DNA of 64,000 bases. Origin: a virus. Position numbers and translations under genes: made by a program. The stretch spans positions 1 through 64,000 of the IMG/VR virus record IMGVR_UViG_3300042890_006166. The stretch is one strand, 5' to 3'. How positions within the stretch are numbered: the first letter of the stretch is position 1; each line of letters opens with the position of its first letter. The notes under the pieces are model-generated. The model worked only from the letters and a program-made list of their open reading frames with translations. It did not search any database and was not told the origin of the DNA. Shown one piece after another: positions 35,338-43,702 of the stretch.

Positions 35338-35345
35338 GATATATA
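35338..35345 (+). promoter_or_regulatory. GATATATA late-promoter-like octamer
   Basis: Exact octamer, 19 nt before the ATG at 35365 and 73 nt after a strong terminator. The terminator-motif-gene order is good evidence that the octamer starts transcription. Confidence 0.65.
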
Positions 35346-35364
35346 CTAAAATAAACTTAATCTC

Positions 35365-35643
35365 ATGTTACAAAAAATCAAAACAAATTTCGAAGTTATT
35401 CTTCTGTGTTTATTTCTAGGACTTTTTATGAAACAGTGTGGAATGGGCAGAGATCTAGAAAGAATAAAAAAGGAAAATTCCAAAATTTCGGTGAAGATGG
35501 ATTCTCTTGTCACTAAAAAAGACCTGATTATAGAGGGTTTAAAAGCAGAAAAAAGAATGATCCAATCGACAGATAGAAAAATGATTGATGTCACACGACA
35601 GTCTGTTCTTGATCAAGAAATTGAAAATTTAGAATCCAAATGA
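35365..35643 (+). CDS. Small membrane-anchored coiled-coil protein
   Basis: 92 residues. An N-terminal hydrophobic segment (FEVILLCLFLGLFM, about 9-22) is followed by a charged helix to the C-terminus. A Cys after the hydrophobic stretch (MKQCG) could be a lipidation site, but the flanking residues are a poor lipobox. N-in membrane anchor plus coiled coil is the shape of i-spanins (Rz-like), so a lysis role is possible, but no neighbour proves it. It overlaps the next membrane protein gene by ATGA. Confidence 0.65.
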   Translation: MLQKIKTNFEVILLCLFLGLFMKQCGMGRDLERIKKENSKISVKMDSLVTKKDLIIEGLKAEKRMIQSTDRKMIDVTRQSVLDQEIENLESK

Positions 35644-36422
35644 ACAAGAATTTACATTGGTTTATAATTTCCACATTTGTCTCTTTGTATTTGGTAGTTA
35701 GTATCATTTCTACTATTCACGTAATTGATTTTTTTAAACTTTCAAATCCAGATTGGCTAGCCATTTTCCTCGCCATTTCGTTTGAGATAGGAGCAGCTGC
35801 TTCTTTGGCGTCTTTGATAGTTCTGAAAAAAATGAACAAGACTTTGGTGTGGCTTTTATTTTTTGTTTTAACTGCTATGCAAGGCATGGGAAATACATAT
35901 TATGCCTTCATTAATCTTGAAAATTTCGAAGCTTGGAGCCAACTTTTTGGACTGGAAGAAGAAGAACTAATTTATCAAAAAAGAATACTTAGTATTATTT
36001 CTGGAGCAATTCTTCCTTTGGTATCATTAGGATTTATTAAATCTCTTGTGGATTATATTAAACCAGAAGAATCTGTGAAATCTGAAGAAATTAAACCAGA
36101 GATAGCAAAAGAAGAAAACAACGAACGTCCTGAAGATCAAATGAATGTTGAACCAGAAGAAAATAAAAAAACTACCGAGGACACAATTATTGACGGGGGT
36201 TTGCCAACTCCGGAAGTGCAGCCACAACAAGATCCTGAAGTTTTCCTGACATCTACTGAATTAATTTCAAATCAAGAAATTCCGGAGAATGTCGTTGAAG
36301 AATTTAAAGAATCGAGCGTAGAATTGGGAAAAGTTGAAACTGTCGAAATGCTAAATTCTAATGCAAACAAACAAAGAATCATAGACCGACCTTCACCACA
36401 GGTTGATCCAACTAGATTATAA
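35640..36422 (+). CDS. Four-helix integral membrane protein with acidic tail
   Basis: 260 residues. Hydrophobic segments lie at about 6-30, 39-62, 69-90 and 116-140, followed by a 120-residue Glu/Pro-rich soluble tail. Not recognised. Coupling by ATGA to the small membrane-anchored protein upstream suggests they work together, for example in the host envelope. The long charged tail is unlike a standard holin. Confidence 0.7.
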   Translation: MNKNLHWFIISTFVSLYLVVSIISTIHVIDFFKLSNPDWLAIFLAISFEIGAAASLASLIVLKKMNKTLVWLLFFVLTAMQGMGNTYYAFINLENFEAWSQLFGLEEEELIYQKRILSIISGAILPLVSLGFIKSLVDYIKPEESVKSEEIKPEIAKEENNERPEDQMNVEPEENKKTTEDTIIDGGLPTPEVQPQQDPEVFLTSTELISNQEIPENVVEEFKESSVELGKVETVEMLNSNANKQRIIDRPSPQVDPTRL

Positions 36423-36424
36423 AA

Positions 36425-37102
36425 ATGTTTAACGAAAGCAATTCTATAACAGGCGGAGATTTAGATATCTATGGCGGTAGCTCTTCAGCAGTTACCGGGG
36501 GAACTTATTTTGGTGAAGGATCCTCCCAAGTAGGATTAGATCCTGGTCCTTCTGCCAATTTTGATACTAGGTACACTCTGATTGCTTTAAATCCAGGAGG
36601 TTTAGAAAGGGTCAATCTGACATTTTCGAACTTCAACGATCCAAAAAATATTAGGTTTTACAATACCTCAATGAATGTTGCTTGGCAGGATGTTACCGAA
36701 CAAAAATTAGATTTGGTTGATTTTTTCTATCCTGTTCGAGATTTCTCTGGATACCAACAACAGACCTTTGTAATAGCTCCTTATACATCGGTTAATCTAG
36801 ATCAAGGAGATTTCGACACTACTTTAGGAGAAATCGGTTTGTTTATGGCAAGAGCACAATTTTATGCAGATGCAACACCAGACCAAAGAATGCTTTATTG
36901 GGAATATAAAGGTTCTAGATACATCATGGCAGATTTTATGATGCTAACTGGACAGGTAAAAAATGGCCAAATTTGGAAGGGATGGCAAACCAGCAATGAT
37001 GTTTCTTCTGAAGTTGGTTATACTGGAGCAGCTACTGGAGGTTTTGTTTTTTCAAATCCAACCGAGTATAATGTAAAATTAACGGTTTTAACCGCAAGCT
37101 AA
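36425..37102 (+). CDS. Putative virion protein, paralogue of the next gene
   Basis: 225 residues, with a Gly/Ser-rich start (SITGGDLDIYGGSSSAVTGG). The C-terminal half shares a pattern with the product of 37104-37646: LYWEYKGSRYIMADFMMLTG, then GW, then GGFVFSNP, ending VKLTVLTAS. It is beta-rich with no membrane segment. Probably a small structural or decoration protein, judging from the late-type context; no known family is recognised. Confidence 0.6.
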   Translation: MFNESNSITGGDLDIYGGSSSAVTGGTYFGEGSSQVGLDPGPSANFDTRYTLIALNPGGLERVNLTFSNFNDPKNIRFYNTSMNVAWQDVTEQKLDLVDFFYPVRDFSGYQQQTFVIAPYTSVNLDQGDFDTTLGEIGLFMARAQFYADATPDQRMLYWEYKGSRYIMADFMMLTGQVKNGQIWKGWQTSNDVSSEVGYTGAATGGFVFSNPTEYNVKLTVLTAS

Positions 37103-37103
37103 A

Positions 37104-37646
37104 ATGGCAACCAGACCTATCCTTTGTCCTCCTATTCCACCTAACGGTTGGGTTTTCTTTAAAAATCAATTTGTGTTGGAAGAAGATTTTAACTACACAA
37201 CCTTTTTTAACTTTAAAGATTTAGCGTTTGTTGTTCAAGATTATTCTAGATTGATGATCACACTGAAAAGAACTAAATCTATTAAGCTAAGTCAAACCGA
37301 CATTGGAACGGAGGGTTTTGTACGTTGGATAGCAGTTAAGGTTCAATACCCTGCTCCAAAAAATCCGATATTGTTTGCTTCGCAAACCCCAATTATTCCA
37401 GGAGTTCCTACACCTAAGAACGGAACTCCACAAATCCAAAAATACATTCACTGGAGTTATCAAGGTAAAACTTACAACCTAGGGGAACTTATGGTACTAA
37501 GTGGTAACCCTCTTGGATCTACTGATTCTGATGTAACTGGGTGGAATTTAAGCGAATATGATTTACTTTATTCGGGTGGCGGAATCACTTTTACCAACCC
37601 TCATCCCGACTTCGATGTGAAACTACAAGTTCTGGTAGCTAAATAA
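37104..37646 (+). CDS. Putative virion protein, paralogue of the previous gene
   Basis: 180 residues. IHWSYQGKTYNLGELMVLSG, a following GW, GGGITFTNP and the ending VKLQVLVAK align with the preceding gene product, indicating a tandem duplication with divergence at the N-terminus (here Pro-rich: RPILCPPIPPNGW). One base separates it from the previous stop. Function unknown. Confidence 0.6.
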   Translation: MATRPILCPPIPPNGWVFFKNQFVLEEDFNYTTFFNFKDLAFVVQDYSRLMITLKRTKSIKLSQTDIGTEGFVRWIAVKVQYPAPKNPILFASQTPIIPGVPTPKNGTPQIQKYIHWSYQGKTYNLGELMVLSGNPLGSTDSDVTGWNLSEYDLLYSGGGITFTNPHPDFDVKLQVLVAK

Positions 37647-37650
37647 AAAA

Positions 37651-37674
37651 ATTCAGAAAACGAAAGTTCTGAAT
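37651..37674 (+). other. Hairpin immediately before a late-promoter motif
   Basis: ATTCAGAA (37651-37658) pairs with TTCTGAAT (37667-37674). No U-tract follows on the + strand, so it is not a classic terminator in that direction. It may still stop or process the upstream mRNA, since the next base starts GATATATA. Confidence 0.45.
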
Positions 37675-37682
37675 GATATATA
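37675..37682 (+). promoter_or_regulatory. GATATATA late-promoter-like octamer
   Basis: Exact octamer, 24 nt before the ATG at 37707, directly abutting the hairpin at 37651-37674. Confidence 0.6.
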
Positions 37683-37706
37683 GTACGTAAAAAAATTCAA
37701 AAGAAA

Positions 37707-40373
37707 ATGGATTTACTGAATAAACTCAAAACCCTAAGAAATACAACTACTTCTCCAGAAGTTAAAGCTATCTGTGAATCAAACATTCAAAAGATAGAAA
37801 AAGGAGACCCTAATATCAATTCCGATTCGATCATGGAGTCCATCCAAAATTTCGAACGTGTTGATACACCATCGCAAGATCCCTTTCAACTTATGAGAGA
37901 ACAGGAATTGACTAGATCCAAAAACGCCGCAAATAGATTGATGGAATCATGGGGTGGTGTTGGGAATGGTCTATCCAAAAACTCAGGAAGCTATGTAGAG
38001 AGTGAAAAAGAACAAACATCAAAAGTGGACTATACTAGCTTGAATGAGAATTTGTCTGCTCTTGCTTCGCAGGACAAAGGTGTAGAAGCTTTTATGAAGT
38101 CAGAAGAAGTAAATAATCTGGGTGTTTTTGAAGGAATTAATACAATTCGGAATTCTGGTATTTTCGAACATCCTTCCATCAAAATTATTTGTGAAAAATA
38201 TTATCATTTGCTGAAAAGCAAAAATATGCCAGAATTCCTGGTAGCAGAAGGATTTCTTCAAGAAATGAAAAATTTTGATTGGGATGAAAGAGTACAAGAA
38301 ATAACAGAATCATTAAGCGAAAAGCTAACGGATCTCAGACCTGAAATCGAAGTTTCTAAAGCTTTGTATACCATTTCAAGTAATGCAGGTTCTGATTTTT
38401 ATTCTCCTGTAACCGAATCCCTGAACAAGTGGCTGGTGTCTGAAAATAAATCAATATCTCTTCTAACAAAAGATATTTCAAGATGGCAATTTAATCCTAT
38501 TGTTAGAAACTTGTTGAACAATCTTTCCCTGATGGAACAAGATTCTTCCAAGCTAAATATTCCGATCCATGCTGGTAATTCTTCAGTCCGTAGAGTTTTC
38601 TCTCCTGTTCTTGTAGAAGGAGGTAAAACCATTTTCACCATTGGGTCAAATGTTTTTGAAGGATCAAGCCAAGGATTGAAGAAACTAAATCGTGGGCAGG
38701 TAGCTGTTCTCCCAAAAAATTTCATTTCAGTTTTAGAATCTTTTTATGCTCCATATGTAAAGGTCGATGAGAATGGTTTAAATGTTTTTGTTGGTAAACA
38801 CAAATTTTCTTTAATTGAAGAAGGAGAAAGCGTATCAATTCTATTCAACGGAAAATCAATGAAATTCCAAGATAAAGTGAACCTTTCAAAGGCAATTGGA
38901 TTAGAAATTTCCGGATCTTTGGGTATGAACGAAAACAAAATTGTTTATGACATTTTGAATTTGTATGAGAACTTCCTTTCGATTGTTGAACTTGATTTTG
39001 CAAAAAGAATTGAATCCAAAGTTTATGAAGGTGCTTCAGTAAACCTCATTAAATGGGAAAATAAAATATTCCTTAACAGAATTAACGAATCTATGTCAGA
39101 TAATTCTGTTTTTGAAGTTAATGGAACACAGGCAACAAACATGGTAAGAGAATTCTTGAAATATGATATTTCAGAGGGTTTAACTGAATTTTTGGATGGT
39201 GAATCTAGAATCAAATCTATCATGCTAAACGACAGAAAGAGGTTGATGGAAAATATTACAGTTCTAGAAGGACAGCTTCAAAAAGTTGAATCGCAAATGG
39301 GTTTAAATCCTTTGTTTGCAAATTCACCTGAACTTCAAAGGGCTCAGAATTTATTGGAAAGAGAACTTTCCTCTTTGCGCAAAAAGTGGTCAGCAGTGAA
39401 CACAGAGCTTCAAAAAATTGAAAATGAACCTTTGTCTTTTGAGGAAGTGTACGAGGATGATAAATTTAACGTCGGAGAATATGTTAAGGTTTTGGAATCT
39501 GGAAACACAGGTAAAATTATTTCTATTGATTCTACATCCGGTTCTTATACGGTATTGATGGACAACGGTAGGACCGGAGATTTTAAAATCGATGAAATTA
39601 TCAATCTGGACGATGCATTATCCACTGCAGGTGATGAAAATGAAGTCGAGGCAGAAACACAAGAGGAATTGAAAGAAGCTTCTCAGCAATTGGCTACAGC
39701 TCCCGGTAAATCTGCAAAGGAAAAGAAAGATGCAACTCCAGGCAACACGATGAGAAAAAATACAGAAGCTGCACCTAAAGGAAAAGACAATAACAAAGGT
39801 GGACAAAAAGATGTAGAGAATTTGAAAGATGCTAATTTAGAGGAGGCACCAGAAGGAAAAGAAACACACACCAAATACAAGGCAACTAAAGGTGCTGGGT
39901 ATAATTTGTCGGAAGACACACGTTTCAGCAAATCTGATGTTAAACTTATGAAGCTTTCAGAAACTCCTGGTTCTGAAGAAGGCGATGCAGATTATGAAGT
40001 CAAGGGAATTCGATACAAATCTAAAAACCCTCAGGTCATGAAAACAGATCCTAATTTTGCTTCTGCTCCAGGAAGTGAAAAAGGGAAAGAGCTCCACTAC
40101 AAAGTAGATGATGAGATGGGTTATAATGTGGATGAAAAAACAGAGCTCGAAAAAACAAATCAAAATTTGGCAGTTGCCCCAGGTAAATCCGAAGGAGATG
40201 CTGGATATGGGGTAAAAACTATCAAGGGTAAAGCACATAGTCCACAGGTAATGAAAACTGATCCAAATTTCGCGGTAGCTCCCTCTAAGGGCTCCGAGGG
40301 AAGGATAGGTTATAAGTCCAATCCTGAAATGGGTTACAATATCGACGAAAGCGAGGAGTCAAAAAAAAACTAA
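37707..40373 (+). CDS. Large probable head/virion protein with C-terminal repeats
   Basis: 888 residues. Residues 1-600 are mainly helical and unrecognised. Residues about 590-635 read FNVGEYVKVLESGNTGKIIS and look like a KOW/SH3-type barrel. From about 650 there are imperfect units of about 30 residues marked by [FL]A[TSV]APGxxxG and MGYN[IV]DE. LME (78-80) and SLNE (111-114) are candidate prohead-protease sites of the L-x-E type, so it may be a processed head protein. The gene ends in a run of A codons with a stop right after AAAAAAC, and the repeats resume in the -1 frame (see next entry). Function unknown. Confidence 0.65.
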   Translation: MDLLNKLKTLRNTTTSPEVKAICESNIQKIEKGDPNINSDSIMESIQNFERVDTPSQDPFQLMREQELTRSKNAANRLMESWGGVGNGLSKNSGSYVESEKEQTSKVDYTSLNENLSALASQDKGVEAFMKSEEVNNLGVFEGINTIRNSGIFEHPSIKIICEKYYHLLKSKNMPEFLVAEGFLQEMKNFDWDERVQEITESLSEKLTDLRPEIEVSKALYTISSNAGSDFYSPVTESLNKWLVSENKSISLLTKDISRWQFNPIVRNLLNNLSLMEQDSSKLNIPIHAGNSSVRRVFSPVLVEGGKTIFTIGSNVFEGSSQGLKKLNRGQVAVLPKNFISVLESFYAPYVKVDENGLNVFVGKHKFSLIEEGESVSILFNGKSMKFQDKVNLSKAIGLEISGSLGMNENKIVYDILNLYENFLSIVELDFAKRIESKVYEGASVNLIKWENKIFLNRINESMSDNSVFEVNGTQATNMVREFLKYDISEGLTEFLDGESRIKSIMLNDRKRLMENITVLEGQLQKVESQMGLNPLFANSPELQRAQNLLERELSSLRKKWSAVNTELQKIENEPLSFEEVYEDDKFNVGEYVKVLESGNTGKIISIDSTSGSYTVLMDNGRTGDFKIDEIINLDDALSTAGDENEVEAETQEELKEASQQLATAPGKSAKEKKDATPGNTMRKNTEAAPKGKDNNKGGQKDVENLKDANLEEAPEGKETHTKYKATKGAGYNLSEDTRFSKSDVKLMKLSETPGSEEGDADYEVKGIRYKSKNPQVMKTDPNFASAPGSEKGKELHYKVDDEMGYNVDEKTELEKTNQNLAVAPGKSEGDAGYGVKTIKGKAHSPQVMKTDPNFAVAPSKGSEGRIGYKSNPEMGYNIDESEESKKN

Positions 40374-40540
40374 AAAAAATCCTCAGTAGGGTATGGGCTT
40401 TTGCACCATCTAGTCCAGATCAGGACAAAAAACCCGAACCTTTTGTAGATGATTATAAAAAGGGTATGAGTTTTGCACCATCTGGAAAATCTGAAGATAG
40501 TGAATTTACAGATGATTCGGCTGAGGAAAATAAGTTTTAA
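40370..40540 (+). CDS. -1-frame extension of the 888-residue protein (probable frameshift)
   Basis: At 40364-40370 the sequence A AAA AAC is a canonical -1 slippery heptamer, followed directly by TAA in the original frame. AGGAG at 40354-40358 could act as the upstream Shine-Dalgarno-like stimulator. A -1 slip reads on for 56 codons to TAA at 40538-40540. The extra residues include two more repeat marks, WAFAPSSPDQD and MSFAPSGKSED, matching FASAPGSEKG and FAVAPSKGSEG upstream, so this stretch was once, or still is, part of the protein. A homopolymer sequencing error would give the same picture. Confidence 0.55.
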   Translation, partial: LKKILSRVWAFAPSSPDQDKKPEPFVDDYKKGMSFAPSGKSEDSEFTDDSAEENKF

Positions 40541-40599
40541 ATGAAACTAACCTCGAGGATAAAACTAAGATTCTAAGTTAGCAATTTTTTTAACATTTA

Positions 40600-40959
40600 A
40601 TGACAAAAGTTTACGTTACAAACTCCAGTTTAATGGCTGCTATTCTTGAATCTAAGAAAAAAGGCCAACTGACCAACGAGACAATCGAAATGTTCAATTT
40701 AATGATTGCTGGTATTTCCAAGAAAATGGCTTACAAAGATCCAGATGATAAAGCTGATTGTATGGCTTTTGCAATGGAAGATCTTTGTAAGTATTGGAAT
40801 AGGTTCGATCCAACCAAATCAAATAATCCATTTGCTTATTACACACAAATAGCAAAAAATGGATTTGCAAAAGGGTGGAAAAAAATTCACCCCCCTAAAT
40901 CCCCTAAAACCATTCCATTTTCTTATATTACAGGAGAAGACAATTCCTATAATATTTAG
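40600..40959 (+). CDS. gp55: Late transcription sigma factor (gp55-like)
   Basis: 119 residues; T4 gp55 has 185. The start KVYVTNSSLMAAILESKKKG, the middle MIAGISKKMAY and the core WNRFDPTKSNNPFAYYTQIA with FAKGWKKI follow the order of T4 gp55 (YVNNKELLQAI, IAEGLSKRF, NFDETKYKNPHAYITQA, RIKKE). This core is the region-2 part that contacts the late -10 element. The C-terminal clamp-binding tail is short or missing, so contact with the sliding clamp may differ. It is the natural candidate to read the GATATATA octamers. No convincing promoter motif precedes it. Confidence 0.75.
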   Translation: MTKVYVTNSSLMAAILESKKKGQLTNETIEMFNLMIAGISKKMAYKDPDDKADCMAFAMEDLCKYWNRFDPTKSNNPFAYYTQIAKNGFAKGWKKIHPPKSPKTIPFSYITGEDNSYNI

Positions 40960-41445
40960 ATGACTGATATTAAGAAAATAAAGCCCAACGGTAGCTACAA
41001 ATCTGGTTTGTATGTACCGGTCAATCCAGACAAATACGTTGGAGATATACACAACATAATTTGTAGATCAAGCTGGGAATTCAGATTTTGCAAATATTGT
41101 GATAATAACGATAAAATTTTAAAGTGGAGTTCAGAACCAGCCGCTATACCATATTATAATCCTTTGGACAAAAAAGATCACAAGTACAATGTTGATTTTT
41201 ATTTGAAAGCCCTTCAAGACGATGGTAATGAACAGGAATGGTTGGTAGAGGTGAAACCTGAAAAGCAACACGAAAAGCCAGTATATGAAGGAACTTACAC
41301 CGTAGATAAACTGAAATCATACAATCACAAAATGCAAATTTGGATTACAAACCAAGCCAAATTCAAAGCTGCTAAACATTGGGCTGAAAGTAGAGGAATG
41401 AAATTTGGGGTTGTAAACGAGAAATTCTTATTTCAAAGTAAATGA
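40960..41445 (+). CDS. gp4: Head completion protein (gp4-like nuclease fold)
   Basis: 161 residues, close to T4 gp4. GLYVPVNPDKYVGDIHNIIC then RSSWEFRFCKYCDNND, WSSEPAAIPYYNPLDKKDHK, VDFYLK and WLVEVKPEKQ match the T4 head-completion family. The spaced E/D/E-x-K residues (WEF, VDFY, VEVKP) form a TnsA/PD-(D/E)XK-like nuclease site. It would finish filled heads before tail joining. The start abuts the gp55-like stop, and its last 4 bases overlap the next start (ATGA). Confidence 0.88.
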   Translation: MTDIKKIKPNGSYKSGLYVPVNPDKYVGDIHNIICRSSWEFRFCKYCDNNDKILKWSSEPAAIPYYNPLDKKDHKYNVDFYLKALQDDGNEQEWLVEVKPEKQHEKPVYEGTYTVDKLKSYNHKMQIWITNQAKFKAAKHWAESRGMKFGVVNEKFLFQSK

Positions 41446-42044
41446 TCGACTTTCAGGATCAGGCCAGAAAATTAAGAAGTGAATTTCCTTCTTTAACTAA
41501 ACTTAATTCATTGATAAACGAGGAATTTTTGGAAAAATATGGGCCAAGCTCGAATCACTCTGGAGAGAAATTCACTTCTTTTAAAAGCGGAAAAATTTAT
41601 TTTGCGTTACACACAACAAAAACAAATCCAGGAGAAAAAAATCCCTTCGTAAATAGATATCCGTGCTTTCTTTTTTTATCAGAAGAAAGAATTGGTACAG
41701 GGATGATTTGCAAAGTAATGGATCTTACAATTATTCCAAATGATAAACGGGCAGAAATTTTAACTAGACTAACTTCTACTTTTTCAGAAATACTTCAAGA
41801 AAATATGAGAAATATTTTGGGATCTCAAATGCCTTTGAATCTTAAGGGAGAAAATTTACAAAAAATATTCAAAGGAACTGGATACGAGTTTGCAATTTTT
41901 GGGTTTCACAAGGAAAATTTACGTGACGTGAAAATTGTAGATTATGAAGACTGGGTAAAAATTCCTTATTTCAATAACGCCTCAATAGAGGGTCTCTCTT
42001 TGGATAAGATATATAGGGAATATAAATCGAAAATAAAAACTTGA
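41442..42044 (+). CDS. Conserved-looking phage protein, unassigned
   Basis: 200 residues. FKSGKIYFALHTTKTNPGEK followed by NRYPCFLFLSE and LTIIPNDKRAEILTRL recalls a pattern in T4-like structural or head-end proteins (a strand naming a hydrophobic value, then a Y-P-x-F-L-F strand), but I cannot name the family with confidence. It lies between gp4 and the portals, so a head or neck role is likely. ATGA overlap with gp4. Confidence 0.6.
   Translation: MIDFQDQARKLRSEFPSLTKLNSLINEEFLEKYGPSSNHSGEKFTSFKSGKIYFALHTTKTNPGEKNPFVNRYPCFLFLSEERIGTGMICKVMDLTIIPNDKRAEILTRLTSTFSEILQENMRNILGSQMPLNLKGENLQKIFKGTGYEFAIFGFHKENLRDVKIVDYEDWVKIPYFNNASIEGLSLDKIYREYKSKIKT
42008..42015 (+). promoter_or_regulatory. GATATATA inside the 3' end of the preceding gene
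   Basis: Exact octamer within the last codons of the 41442 gene, 59 nt before the first portal ATG. TATAAAAATA at 42052-42061 is a second A/T-rich candidate closer to the start. Either could drive the portal genes. Confidence 0.35.
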
Positions 42045-42074
42045 TTTTGTCTATAAAAATAAATTTCTGGCTTC

Positions 42075-43700
42075 ATGGCAGGATTTAACGAGAATCCAAA
42101 TACCAATCCCATATTCCAAAGAATAAGGGAATCCATCAAAAATCTGAGTAATTTCGGATTGCGGTATGGTGACATGGTGGTTAAAAATTCCCAAGCCATT
42201 GGTGCTACTGAAGCAGAATTTTTAAAGAAGGGACCTATAGAAGATGAAACAACTTTTTTCTCCTTAGGAAGACAAGATACGACAACCAGACAATACATTT
42301 CCTATTTTGATAAAGACTATGCAGGAAAAAGAGATTACTTGAGAAAATTTTCTTTAAACCCGGAAATTGAATATATTCTGGATACTGTTTGCGACGAGTC
42401 TATTTCTTATGATGGTTATAACTTTTTCGCTTATCCAGCATTCCTTAATATAACCGGGCTTAAACAAGATGTAATAGATAAAATTGATTCAACGTACAAA
42501 AAATTGTACGACATGTTTGGATTCAATGATGATATTTCTGCCTGGCAGTACTTCAGGCAGCTTTTGGTTGATGGTTTTGTAGCTTTCGAAATTGTGTATG
42601 ATGACAAAGGAAAAAATATTATCGGATTTAAAGAATTGGATGCTACCACGTTAATGCCCTCTGTAGAAAAGCAGAAAGATGGAACATTCTTGAATGTTTG
42701 GTATCAATATCCTAAGGACGAAAGAAAAAGAAGAATGCTGTATGATTCTCAGATCATTTATCTTTCTTACGCAAAGGGTAATTCTGTTTCAAGGGTAAGT
42801 TATACTGAAAGGTTAATTCGTCCATATAATGTTCTGAGGATCATAGAATACACTCGTGTTATTTGGTCTGTGATGAATGCATCTTTCCGTCTTAAAATGA
42901 CAGTTCCGGTAGGCTCCAGATCACAACAAAAGGCTATGCAAACACTCGGAGAGTTAATGTCTATCTATAAAGAAGATATTCAATTCAACGACGAAAGCGG
43001 TGAACTTTCAGTAAACGGACAACCAAAAATTCAGTTCTACAAAAATTATCTTATGCCCAAAGGTGCTTTGGGTACTCCTAATATTGAACCTTTAAATACT
43101 GCTGGACCAAATTTGAATGATCCAGCTCCTTTGGCTTACTTTTTTGACAAGTTGGTTCAAGAATCTAAAATACCATTTTCTAGATTTCAAGGGCCTGATG
43201 GCGGATCAACAGGTAAATATGCCAATGCAGCAGAAGGATTAGACAAAGAAGAAATTAGATTTTCGAAGTTCATTATGAGATTGAGATCTGTTTTTCAAGA
43301 TATTCTCATAAAACCTCTATGGATTCAATTGTGTCGTGATTTTCCCCAATTGGAGAAGGATTATATGTTCAGAAGTCAGCTTGGTTTAACTTTTGTTTCA
43401 GATAATCCGTTTCGTGTTAACCAGGAGATAGAAACGATGAGCAAAAGAAAAGAATCCATCGACTCTATGTACCAATTAGTGGATGAAGAAGGTCAACCTT
43501 TCTTTTCTTTAGGATTTTTGATTGAAAATTTTCTTGGAATGACCGAGGATGATATCAAGGCTAATGAAGAAGCGAAAGAGAAGGCAAAAAAGAAAAAAGA
43601 AAAAAATTCACCTGAGGGAGAAGGGGGAGAAGAAGGCGGTGCTCCTCCTGAAGGGCCAGAACCAGGAGCAGCCCCGCCTGAAACAGAAACACCAACATAA
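42075..43700 (+). CDS. gp20: Portal protein, copy 1 (gp20-like)
   Basis: 541 residues; T4 gp20 has 524. It has the T4 portal features: RKFSLNPEIEYILDTVCDES (the D-x-x-x-x-E pattern near the N-terminus), WQYFRQLLVDGFVAFEIVYD, LSYAKGNSVSRVSYTERLIR, the wing/stem sequence RVIWSVMNASFRLKMTVPVG, and FIMRLRSVFQDILIKPLWIQ at the C-terminal side. It ends in a Lys then Gly/Pro/Glu tail. Twelve subunits would form the DNA-packaging vertex. A full-length paralogue follows after 2 nt. Confidence 0.93.
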   Translation: MAGFNENPNTNPIFQRIRESIKNLSNFGLRYGDMVVKNSQAIGATEAEFLKKGPIEDETTFFSLGRQDTTTRQYISYFDKDYAGKRDYLRKFSLNPEIEYILDTVCDESISYDGYNFFAYPAFLNITGLKQDVIDKIDSTYKKLYDMFGFNDDISAWQYFRQLLVDGFVAFEIVYDDKGKNIIGFKELDATTLMPSVEKQKDGTFLNVWYQYPKDERKRRMLYDSQIIYLSYAKGNSVSRVSYTERLIRPYNVLRIIEYTRVIWSVMNASFRLKMTVPVGSRSQQKAMQTLGELMSIYKEDIQFNDESGELSVNGQPKIQFYKNYLMPKGALGTPNIEPLNTAGPNLNDPAPLAYFFDKLVQESKIPFSRFQGPDGGSTGKYANAAEGLDKEEIRFSKFIMRLRSVFQDILIKPLWIQLCRDFPQLEKDYMFRSQLGLTFVSDNPFRVNQEIETMSKRKESIDSMYQLVDEEGQPFFSLGFLIENFLGMTEDDIKANEEAKEKAKKKKEKNSPEGEGGEEGGAPPEGPEPGAAPPETETPT

Positions 43701-43702
43701 TT

